Source: JTS-RE37 sp041743425 | GTDB taxonomy: Bacteria > Bacteroidota > Bacteroidia > Flavobacteriales > Flavobacteriaceae | Assembly: GCA_041743425.1 (NCBI GenBank) | Contig: JBGTMS010000139.1 | Span: 1 to 15,385, forward strand | Direction: 5' to 3' | DNA: 15,385 bases | Part shown: positions 6,106 to 14,500 of the stretch, piece by piece | Layout: each line of letters starts with the position of its first letter | Numbering within the stretch: the stretch's first letter is position 1 | Notes under the pieces: model-generated | The model's database searches: none | What the model was told of the DNA's origin: nothing | The model's input: only the letters and a program-made list of their open reading frames with translations | Program-made: the position numbers and the translations under genes

Positions 6106-8319
6106 ATGGGCAAAACTATCATAATCTCAAACAGACTCCCTATTCAATTACAAATTAGCAATGGAGAGATTACGGCAGTACCCAGCGTAGGAGGTCTGGC
6201 CACAGGGATGAAATCCGTTCACTCGGGTAAGGATAGCCTGTGGATTGGCTGGAGTGGTCTGACGGATGAAGAGATTCCGCCGGATCTGGCCCCTGAAATT
6301 GATAAGGCCTTAAGCAGTCACGGGGCCGCGAAAGTGCTGCTTTCGCAACAGGAAGTGGATGGCTTTTATTATGGATTTAGCAACAGGACGATCTGGCCAC
6401 TATTTCATTATTTTCTCGAATACGCGGAATTTGAACTGGAAAACTGGGAGACTTATAAAAAGGTGAACCGGAAATTTGCCGATGCCATTTTGCAGAAAAC
6501 CGAGGAGACTGATATTATTTGGGTGCATGACTATCAGTTAATGCTCGTTCCCAGGATGGTCAGGGAAGAACGGCCCCAAATGACTATCGGATTCTTTTTA
6601 CATATTCCTTTCCCGTCCTATGAAATTTTCAGGACACTGCCGTGGAGGGAAGAAATATTACAGGGATTGCTCGGTTCGGATTTGATTGGTTTCCATACCT
6701 ATGACTATGAGCGGCATTTCCTGAGTTCAGTAAGAAGGCTTTTGGGGCTGGAGGTAAGTTTTAACGAAGTCTTTCTGGAGGAACGCGTCATTAAGGTAGA
6801 TTCGTTTCCAATGGGTATAGATTATAAAAAATTCAGTGAAGCAGCGAAAGAGCATGCAGGGAGAAGCGCAGATCAGCATTCAGAACTCCAGCAAAGACTT
6901 AACCAGCATAAAATATCAGTTCCGACGTCCAAATTTTTATTATCCATCGACCGGCTTGACTACAGTAAAGGGATCGCAAAACGTCTGAACGCCTTTGAAT
7001 ACTTCCTGAATAAATATCCGGAATACAAGGAAAAGGTACGCCTGATCATCCTGACCGTTCCGTCGAGGTCAGAGGTGCCGCAGTATCAGTTACTGAAAAA
7101 GGAGGTCGATGAGCTTGTGGGACGGATTAACGGGCAATTTTCCACAGTGAACTGGACACCCATCTGGTACTTCTATCGCTCCATGCCTTTTGATAATCTG
7201 ATCGACCTCTATACCTCCAGTGATATTGCCTGGCTGACACCACTTAGGGATGGGATGAATCTCGTGGCCAAGGAATATGTGGCCACCCGTACAGATAAGA
7301 GCGGGGTCCTGATATTAAGCGAAATGGCCGGATCGGCCAATGAAATGCATGAGGCACTACTAATCAACCCGAATAATTTTGAGCAGATAGCGGATGCCCT
7401 GCACGAAGCCATAAACATGCCTGTGGAGGAGCAGCGGAGAAGGAATGGAGAAATTCAGAACCGCCTGGAACGCTACAATATTGAAAAGTGGGCCAACAGT
7501 TTTATGAATTCACTCCGTACACAGAAGCTAAGAGATGCCCAAAATGTTTCGAAGAGTATGACCGGCCCAATATTGAAATCCATGCTGGATGCGTGTGCCC
7601 TTGCAAAAAACCGTGTTCTTTTTTTAGATTATGACGGTACCCTGGCTGGATTTAACAACGATCCTCAAAAAGCAGGACCTGATGAAGAAATGTACCGTCT
7701 GCTGGATGCGTTGAGTCAGCAGCATGGTACGGAAATGTATCTCATAAGTGGAAGGGATAAGGATACATTTACCAGATGGTTCCTGCCAAAGAAATACAAT
7801 ATGATTGTGGAGCACGGGGTATGGATTTCCCGTTTCGGGAAAAAATTCGAATTGCTGGAAAATCTTAAAAATGACTGGATGGGAAAAATACGGCCTGTAT
7901 TGGAATCCTTTGTAGATCGTACGCCCGGAAGTTTTATAGAGGAAAAGAATTATTCACTGGCCTGGCATTATCGTAAAACCGATCCCGACTTCGGGAACCA
8001 GAGGGCTACGGAACTGAACACGGTTTTGACGAGTCTCATTGGAAATGATGATCTGAGCGTCCTTAACGGGAATAAAGTGATGGAAATCAAGAGTAGTAAT
8101 GTCAATAAGGGCCGCGCTGCCATGCGTATCCTTGGAGCCGGGAACTATGATTTTATTTTTGCCATAGGCGATGACTGGACGGACGAATTTATGTTCCATC
8201 AACTGCCGGACACTTCAGTAACCATCAAGGTGGGCCGACAAAAAACACAGGCGAAGTACTTCGTAGAAAACACGGCAAAAGTTCGCGAACTGTTGAAGGC
8301 TATGGTGAGTGCCGTCTGA
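6106..8319 (+). CDS. otsAB: Bifunctional trehalose-6-phosphate synthase/trehalose-6-phosphate phosphatase
   Basis: This 737-residue fusion can carry out both steps of the OtsA-OtsB route: joining UDP-glucose and glucose-6-phosphate, then removing the phosphate to give trehalose. The N-terminal GT20 domain (about 1-475) shows SNRLP (8-12), GGLATG (29-34), WVHDYQLMLVP (139-149), FFLHIPFPSYEIFRTLPWR (163-181), DRLDYSKGI (282-290) and DGMNLVAKEYVA (382-393). The C-terminal HAD-type phosphatase (about 500-735) shows FLDYDGT (506-512) with nucleophile Asp508 and acid/base Asp510, SGRD (548-551), and GDDWTDE (688-694) for the metal. Both active sites therefore look intact. The protein lacks a signal peptide and should be cytoplasmic. 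The ATG at 6106 places SNRLP at the normal distance from the N-terminus. It is transcribed away from the GH15 gene; the next gene, maeB, has its own promoter-like box. Confidence 0.95.
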   Translation: MGKTIIISNRLPIQLQISNGEITAVPSVGGLATGMKSVHSGKDSLWIGWSGLTDEEIPPDLAPEIDKALSSHGAAKVLLSQQEVDGFYYGFSNRTIWPLFHYFLEYAEFELENWETYKKVNRKFADAILQKTEETDIIWVHDYQLMLVPRMVREERPQMTIGFFLHIPFPSYEIFRTLPWREEILQGLLGSDLIGFHTYDYERHFLSSVRRLLGLEVSFNEVFLEERVIKVDSFPMGIDYKKFSEAAKEHAGRSADQHSELQQRLNQHKISVPTSKFLLSIDRLDYSKGIAKRLNAFEYFLNKYPEYKEKVRLIILTVPSRSEVPQYQLLKKEVDELVGRINGQFSTVNWTPIWYFYRSMPFDNLIDLYTSSDIAWLTPLRDGMNLVAKEYVATRTDKSGVLILSEMAGSANEMHEALLINPNNFEQIADALHEAINMPVEEQRRRNGEIQNRLERYNIEKWANSFMNSLRTQKLRDAQNVSKSMTGPILKSMLDACALAKNRVLFLDYDGTLAGFNNDPQKAGPDEEMYRLLDALSQQHGTEMYLISGRDKDTFTRWFLPKKYNMIVEHGVWISRFGKKFELLENLKNDWMGKIRPVLESFVDRTPGSFIEEKNYSLAWHYRKTDPDFGNQRATELNTVLTSLIGNDDLSVLNGNKVMEIKSSNVNKGRAAMRILGAGNYDFIFAIGDDWTDEFMFHQLPDTSVTIKVGRQKTQAKYFVENTAKVRELLKAMVSAV

Positions 8320-8464
8320 AGGTGGAGTTTATAGGGTGTAAAGCCGGAGTTACTGCTCCAGATGACATACCTCTCTCCTGAATGTCCAAGCCCAATGCGC
8401 GCCACCAAAAGAGGGCAAAGGGCAATAAAGATTGGCCTCTGAAAACTTATCAGCAGAATACACT

Positions 8465-8472
8465 TACATTTG
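8465..8472 (+). promoter_or_regulatory. Predicted maeB promoter, -7 box TACATTTG
   Basis: TACATTTG is an exact match to the Bacteroidota -7 consensus TAnnTTTG and ends 19 nt before the maeB ATG at 8492. Transcription would start around 8476-8479, giving a leader of about 13-16 nt that is A-rich just before the start (GTAAAAATGAG). No clear -33 TTTG is seen at 17-23 nt upstream. Because the box lies downstream of the alternative TTG start at 8432, it supports the shorter protein. The remainder of the gap 8320-8491 shows only a weak GGAG/CTCC stem near 8346-8359 and no gene. Confidence 0.5.
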
Positions 8473-8491
8473 TTTTCGTAAAAATGAGTTT

Positions 8492-10789
8492 ATGAGCAAG
8501 CAGAAGCAGCGACGGGAGGCATTGATATACCATGCAAAGCCTCAGCCGGGCAAAATCCAAATAGTTCCGACCAAGCCATATGCTACACAAAGAGATCTGG
8601 CGCTTGCCTATTCCCCGGGGGTGGCTGAACCCTGTCTTGAGATAAAAAAAAATAAGGAAAACGTATACAAGTATACCGCAAAGGGTAACCTTGTGGCAAT
8701 TATTTCCAATGGGACTGCGGTTCTCGGACTAGGTAACATTGGACCAGAGGCAGCAAAACCCGTTATGGAAGGGAAAAGCCTGCTATTCAAAATTTTTGCT
8801 GATATTGATGGAATTGACATTGAACTGGATACCACCGATATTGATAAATTTGTGGAGACGGTAAAGATCATATCCCCAACCTTCGGAGGGATCAATCTGG
8901 AGGACATAAAGGCGCCTGAAGCCTTTGAAATAGAGCGGAGATTAAAGGAAGAGCTGGACATTCCCGTGATGCATGATGATCAGCATGGGACCGCGATTAT
9001 TTCTGCCGCCGCCTTGCTGAATGCTCTTGAAATCGCAAGGAAAAAAATCGGGGAGGTCCGCATTGTCATTAGCGGGGCAGGAGCTGCCGCGGTTTCCTGT
9101 ACCAAACTCTATAAGGCTTTTGGGGCAAAGGCCGAAAATATTGTTATGTTGGACAGCAAGGGTGTTATAAGGTGGGATGCCGAAAACCTCGCACCTTCCA
9201 AACTGGAATTTGCTACCAAACGGAAGATTGACACCCTCACTGAAGCGATGATCAATGCCGATGTGTTTATTGGCCTGTCCATTGCTGATATCCTTACTCC
9301 TGAGATGCTCTTGTCTATGGCGAAAAGGCCTATTGTTTTTGCAATGGCCAATCCGGACCCGGAAATTAACTATGATCTCGCGCGAAGTACCCGGGAGGAT
9401 ATCATCATGGCTACAGGCCGTTCCGATCATCCGAATCAGGTGAATAATGTGCTGGGGTTTCCATTCATTTTCAGGGGAGCCCTCGATGTAAGAGCAACTT
9501 CCATCAACGAGGCCATGAAAATGGCTGCTGTAAAAGCGCTGGCAGATTTGGCGAAGGCTCCGGTTCCGGAACAGGTAAATATTGCCTACGGTGAAACCAG
9601 GCTGACCTTCGGAAAGGACTATATCATCCCCAAACCCTTTGATCCCCGGCTGATTGCCGAGGTTCCTCCGGCTGTGGCGAAGGCAGCCATGGAAAGCGGA
9701 ATTGCCAAAGCGCCTATCCTGGATTGGGATGTATACCGGGAGGAATTGCTGCAGCGATCCGGTGATGACAACAAAGTGATGAGGTTGCTGATGAACCGCG
9801 CCAAAATGGATCCTAAGAAAATTGTTTTTACGGAAGCGGATCATCTTGACGTTTTAAAAGCAGCCCAGATCGTACATGAGGAGGGCATTGCATTTCCGGT
9901 CCTACTCGGTCACAGGGCAACCATCCTGGCTCTAAAAAAGGAGTTGGAGTTTGATGCTGAGATCCCCATCATTGATCCCAATGCTGATGGCACAGCCGAT
10001 CAGCGTAATCTCTATGCGGAGAAATACTGGCAGAACAGGAGACGAAGCGGATCTACGCTCTACAATGCCAAGTCAAAAATGCGCGAGCGGAATTACTTTG
10101 GTTCCATGATGGTCCTGGAGGGCGATGCCGATGGAATGATTTCAGGATATTCCAGGGCATATCCCAGGGTGGTCAGGCCGGTCTTTGAAGTAATCGGCAG
10201 ATCAGCCAATGTGAGGAAGGCGGCCACGGTTCACATTATGATTACGAAAAGAGGGCCGATGTTTCTCGCTGATACTTCTATTAATATTGATCCGACCGCA
10301 GATGAGCTCGCAGAGATCGCAAGAATGACCGCCAATGTTGCCGTAACTTTTGGTTTTGATCCGGTCATGGCATTGTTGTCTTATGCAAATTTCGGCTCTT
10401 CCAGTCATCCCCACGCCATTAAGGTAAGAAAGGCTGTTGAAATTCTTCATGCCGAGAACCCTGAACTCGTGGTCGATGGCGAAATTCAAACTGATTTCGC
10501 GCTGAATCAGACTTTACATGAAAGTCAGTTCCCATTTTCTAAATTGGTTGGAAAAAAGGTGAATATCCTGATTTTTCCGAATCTCGAAGCGGCCAATATA
10601 ACTTACAAGTTACTCAAGGAACTCAACAATGCGGATTCTATCGGGCCTATTATGCTGGGACTTCGGAAACCGGTGCATATACTGCAACTGGGAGCCACTG
10701 TAGAAGAGATGGTGAACATGACCGCGGTTGCCGTGATTGATGTCCAGGAAAGGGAAAAGAGGAAAAAGGCAAAATCAGGGGCGATTTGA
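8492..10789 (+). CDS. maeB: Malic enzyme with C-terminal phosphotransacetylase-like domain (MaeB type)
   Basis: MaeB converts malate to pyruvate and CO2 with reduction of NADP (usually), linking the TCA cycle to pyruvate and NADPH supply in the cytoplasm. The 765-residue length is typical of this two-domain class. The malic enzyme part (about 1-430) shows YSPGVAEPCLE (40-50), GNLVAIISNGTAVLGLGNIG (65-84), the metal-site stretch MHDDQHGT (160-167), the dinucleotide-binding SGAGAAAVSC (194-203) and ANPDPEI (286-292). The second part (about 440-755) is related to phosphotransacetylase, for example GFDPVMALLSYANFGSS (621-637) and the GLRKPVHILQLGATVEEMVN region (723-742); in MaeB proteins it is generally regarded as regulatory and as binding acetyl-CoA. 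The frame extends 20 codons further upstream to a TTG, but MSKQKQRREALIYHAKPQPG is the normal flavobacterial N-terminus and a consensus -7 box lies inside the extension. Cofactor preference cannot be settled from sequence alone. Confidence 0.95.
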   Translation: MSKQKQRREALIYHAKPQPGKIQIVPTKPYATQRDLALAYSPGVAEPCLEIKKNKENVYKYTAKGNLVAIISNGTAVLGLGNIGPEAAKPVMEGKSLLFKIFADIDGIDIELDTTDIDKFVETVKIISPTFGGINLEDIKAPEAFEIERRLKEELDIPVMHDDQHGTAIISAAALLNALEIARKKIGEVRIVISGAGAAAVSCTKLYKAFGAKAENIVMLDSKGVIRWDAENLAPSKLEFATKRKIDTLTEAMINADVFIGLSIADILTPEMLLSMAKRPIVFAMANPDPEINYDLARSTREDIIMATGRSDHPNQVNNVLGFPFIFRGALDVRATSINEAMKMAAVKALADLAKAPVPEQVNIAYGETRLTFGKDYIIPKPFDPRLIAEVPPAVAKAAMESGIAKAPILDWDVYREELLQRSGDDNKVMRLLMNRAKMDPKKIVFTEADHLDVLKAAQIVHEEGIAFPVLLGHRATILALKKELEFDAEIPIIDPNADGTADQRNLYAEKYWQNRRRSGSTLYNAKSKMRERNYFGSMMVLEGDADGMISGYSRAYPRVVRPVFEVIGRSANVRKAATVHIMITKRGPMFLADTSINIDPTADELAEIARMTANVAVTFGFDPVMALLSYANFGSSSHPHAIKVRKAVEILHAENPELVVDGEIQTDFALNQTLHESQFPFSKLVGKKVNILIFPNLEAANITYKLLKELNNADSIGPIMLGLRKPVHILQLGATVEEMVNMTAVAVIDVQEREKRKKAKSGAI

Positions 10790-10940
10790 AATTGCGGGAA
10801 ACAGAAGAATATCAATTGCGACCATTTTAAGAATATGCACCTATCAAGCATTTGATCTGCATCCTTTGGGATTGACTCCTATCAGATACTACAGATGTAA
10901 TGTCGGAAGTACGGACAGCCACCTTTAAAACAACATTGTA
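10790..10940 (+). other. maeB-ruvA intergenic region
   Basis: These 151 nt carry no gene that I can support and no exact TAnnTTTG box. They contain a small hairpin, ATCAA-GCAT-TTGAT (10843-10856), without a following T-tract, and the heptamer CCTATCA twice (10840-10846 and 10878-10884). The best degenerate -7 candidate for ruvA is TAATGTCG (10898-10905), which is weak. ruvA-sprA could be transcribed from here or by readthrough from maeB. Confidence 0.3.
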
Positions 10941-11522
10941 ATGATCAACCATCTCAAAGGGAAACTGATAGAAAAAAATCCGACGCATGTTGTGATTGAA
11001 TGTGCAGGCGTGGGATATTTTGTCAACATTTCCCTGCATACCTACTCAGAGATAAAGGATGAAGAAAATATTCATCTGTACACCCATCTGCAGATCAAGG
11101 AAGATGCCCATACACTTTTTGGCTTTGCGGAGAAATCCGAAAGGGAAATTTTCAGATTGCTATTATCCGTTTCCGGTATCGGATCGAGTACTGCCAGAAC
11201 GATGCTCTCTTCCCTAAGTCCCATGCAGGTAAGGGACGCTATCGCCTCAGGAAATGTCCCTGCCATACAGGCTGTAAAGGGGATAGGTGCCAAGACAGCG
11301 CAGCGGGTTATTTTGGATTTGCGGGACAAGATTTTAAAAGTATATGATATCGGCCAAGTTTCAGTAAATCCGAACAATACAACCAAGGAAGAAGCGTTAT
11401 CTGCTTTAGAGGTCCTTGGATTTGTTCGGAAACACGCAGAACAGGCTGTGAACAAGGTAGTCAGCCAGGACCCTGCACTAAGCGTAGAGGAGATCATAAA
11501 GCTTTCGCTTAAAAATTTATAG
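10941..11522 (+). CDS. ruvA: Holliday junction DNA-binding protein RuvA
   Basis: RuvA binds the four-way junction as a tetramer and loads RuvB rings for branch migration. The 193-residue product matches the family length (about 190-205). Domain I (about 1-63) is the OB fold with MINHLKGKL and CAGVGYFVNIS (21-31). Domain II (about 70-140) carries two helix-hairpin-helix motifs, LLSVSGIGSSTARTML (74-89) and IQAVKGIGAKTAQRVILDLR (109-128). Domain III (about 148-193), the RuvB-contacting three-helix domain, is separated by a short linker rich in Asn and Thr. The ATG at 10941 gives the standard start. The stop is 5 nt before the probable start of sprA, so the two are almost certainly on one transcript. 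The separation from ruvB by about 9.3 kb means RuvAB expression here is not from one operon. Confidence 0.97.
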   Translation: MINHLKGKLIEKNPTHVVIECAGVGYFVNISLHTYSEIKDEENIHLYTHLQIKEDAHTLFGFAEKSEREIFRLLLSVSGIGSSTARTMLSSLSPMQVRDAIASGNVPAIQAVKGIGAKTAQRVILDLRDKILKVYDIGQVSVNPNNTTKEEALSALEVLGFVRKHAEQAVNKVVSQDPALSVEEIIKLSLKNL

Positions 11523-11527
11523 CAAGT

Positions 11528-14500
11528 TTGAAAACAGGGGCAAAATCATTACTTAAATCACTAAAATTTAAGCTTCTTTTCCTATCCATAATTTTCCTTG
11601 GATCGGTGCCCTATGCCCTGGGACAGGATACGGAACCCCAACAGACAGATTCAACACAGACCGATTCTGTACAATCCGGATTTGCCCTCGGAAGGATGGT
11701 GATGAAGAACCCGGAAAGCATTGTTTCGAAATATACCTATGACGCCGATTTAGACAGGTATATTTATACAGAAAGCGTAGGAGAGTTTGACATTGGTTAT
11801 CCGGTGATCCTGACCCCACAGCAGTATCTGGCTTTGGTGGAACGCGAGAATATGAATTCCTATTTCAAGGAAAAAATTGATGCCTACTCCGGAAGGAAAC
11901 AAGGCAGTGAAGAGGCGCGTAAAAACCTGCTTCCGAACTTCTATGTAAACAACAACTTTTTTCAATCCGTATTTGGAGGCAATACTATTGAAGTGATTCC
12001 TCAGGGATCGGTGGCAATGGATCTGGGCGTCATCTGGCAGAAGAACGACAATCCCGCGCTTTCTCCCCGAAACAGAACAAATCTCTCCTTTGATTTTGAT
12101 CAACGTATCAGCCTGAGTATGCTTGGCAAGGTTGGAGAACGCTTACAGGTAACCGCAAATTATGATACAGAGGCTACCTTTGATTTCCAGAACCTTGTTA
12201 AACTGGACTATACGCCTACTGAAGATGATATCATTCAGAAAATTGAGGTGGGGAACGTAAACATGCCTCTGAACAGTTCCCTGATTACAGGAGCACAAAG
12301 TCTTTTTGGTGTAAAGACCCAGTTGCAGTTTGGCAGAACAACAGTTACAGCCGTCTTTTCCGAGCAACGCTCTCAGAACAGCACTGTCGTCGCCCAGGGC
12401 GGAGGGACCTTGAGTGACTTTGAGCTTACCGCACTGGATTATGATGAGGACCGGCATTTTTTTCTTGCGCAGTTCTTTCGTGATCAGTACAATGACGCTT
12501 TAGCAAATTATCCATATATAAGGAGCCAGGTGCAAATTACCCGCCTCGAAGTCTGGACTACCAACCGAAGCCAGCAAACGCTTAATGTCCGCAATGTAGT
12601 GGCTATTCAGGATTTGGGAGAAGCCCTGAAAGCAGATACCCGGATCGGGACTGCGAATGGCGAGCCCGGCGGTTTTTTTAATATAGTCGGATCTGTCCCC
12701 AACCTGCCTCGCAATGGCGCGAATGATTACGACCCCGCGCTAATTGGCGGTGGCGGCGTACTGAACCCCCAAATCAGGGATATTGCCACTGTGGATGACG
12801 GATTTACGATAGCTACAGGATATCAGATCAACCAGGGATTTGACTATGCGATCCTGGAGAATGCAAGAAAGTTGGAAGAAGGACGGGACTTTCAGTTCAA
12901 CTCTCAACTGGGATATATTTCGCTGAACCAAAGGCTTAGTAACGATGAGGTGCTGGGGGTGGCATTCCAGTACACGTACAACGGCCAGGTATTCCAGGTG
13001 GGAGAGTTTGCCAATGGAGGCCTTGACGCCACTACTATTTCCCCGGGAGTTGAAGCTCCTGAGATCAATAACAACACCCTTGTTCTTAAATTGCTTAAGA
13101 GCAATATCACCAACGTGAATGATCCTATCTGGGATCTGATGATGAAGAATATTTATGCCACCGGGGCCTTTCAACTGAGTCAGGAGGATTTTAAGTTTAA
13201 TATTCTCTATACAGAATCAACCCCGAGAAACTATATCACACCGGTTGATCAAGGACCTGGGACCGGTTGGCCGGAGGGACTTCAGGACCGGATTCTGATT
13301 GATGTCTTTAATCTGGATCGACTAAACGTTTACAATGACGTGCAACCCGGGGGCGATGGTTTTTTTGATTTTGTACCCGGCACCACAGTTAATACACAGG
13401 GAGGTCAGATCATCTTTACGAAGGTCGAACCCTTTGGTGAATACTTGTTCGATCTCCTTGGAGGGGGCACCTATGATGTATCTGACGCCCAGGGATATAA
13501 TATGAACCAGCAAAAATATGTGTTTCGTGATATGTATTCCCAGACCAAGGCAGCTTCTCTTGAAGATGCCGAAAAGAACAGGTTCCGGCTGAAAGGAAGA
13601 TATAAATCTGAAGGATCCAATGGCATTCCTATCGGGGCTTTCAATGTTCCCAGAGGATCTGTACGGGTGAATGCAGGAGGACGACAGCTACAAGAGGGCA
13701 TTGACTATACCGTAAACTATCAGGCCGGGACGGTCCAGATCCTCGATCCCAGCCTGGAAGCGTCCAATACGCCTATCAATATCTCTGTGGAGAACAATGC
13801 GGTATTCGGGCAGCAGACCCGTCGCTTTACAGGGGTGAATTTGGAACATCAATTCAGCAAAACCTTTGTATTGGGAGGCACCCTGCTGAATCTGAATGAA
13901 CGCCCGCTCACCCAAAAATCAAATTTTGGCATTGAACCGGTAAACAATACGATCTTCGGGCTCAATGGAAATTACTCCACAGAAGTGCCCTTTCTTACCA
14001 GACTGGTAAACAAGCTCCCCAATATTGACACGGATGTGGCCTCCAATGTGTCCGTGAGAGGAGAAGTGGCATTTCTGAAACCCAATTCTCCCAAAAATGC
14101 GGATTTTCAAGGGGAGACTACCACCTATCTCGACGATTTTGAAGGCGCCCAGGCCTTAATAGACATCCGTTCGTCTCTGGGTTGGAGTCTTGCCAGTACC
14201 CCGCAGGAATTCAAGTCTAACGGGGAAGAGGATTTGCAAACCGGTTATGAAAGGGCGAAAATGGCGTGGTATACGATAGATCCGATCTTCTATACCAATC
14301 AGAGACCGGCCGGCATAAGTGACAATGACATTTCCACAAACGAAACCCGCCGTATTTTTATCGAAGAAATTTTCCCACAGGTAGATATTGCCCAGGGTCA
14401 AACCCAGGTTCAGAACTCGCTCGACCTCGCCTATTACCCAAATTCTAAGGGACCTTATAATGCCAATCCAGCTTTTAACAATGTACCTCAAATCGAAAAA

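Noticed and set aside
8346..8359. GGAG/CTCC mini-stem after the trehalose synthase gene as a terminator
   Set aside because: There are only four paired bases and no T-tract follows.
8432..8491. TTG-initiated 20-residue extension of MaeB
   Set aside because: The extension contains the TACATTTG promoter box, and the shorter N-terminus matches the family.
8942..9844. 300-codon minus-strand open frame inside maeB
   Set aside because: It is a shadow of maeB, whose frame carries clear malic enzyme motifs throughout; the antisense product shows no recognisable domain and odd composition.
10843..10856. ATCAA-GCAT-TTGAT hairpin as a maeB terminator
   Set aside because: The five-base stem is too weak and is not followed by a T-tract.
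12740..14491. Several minus-strand open frames of 60-144 codons within sprA
   Set aside because: They lie antisense to an uninterrupted SprA frame and show no recognisable motifs.
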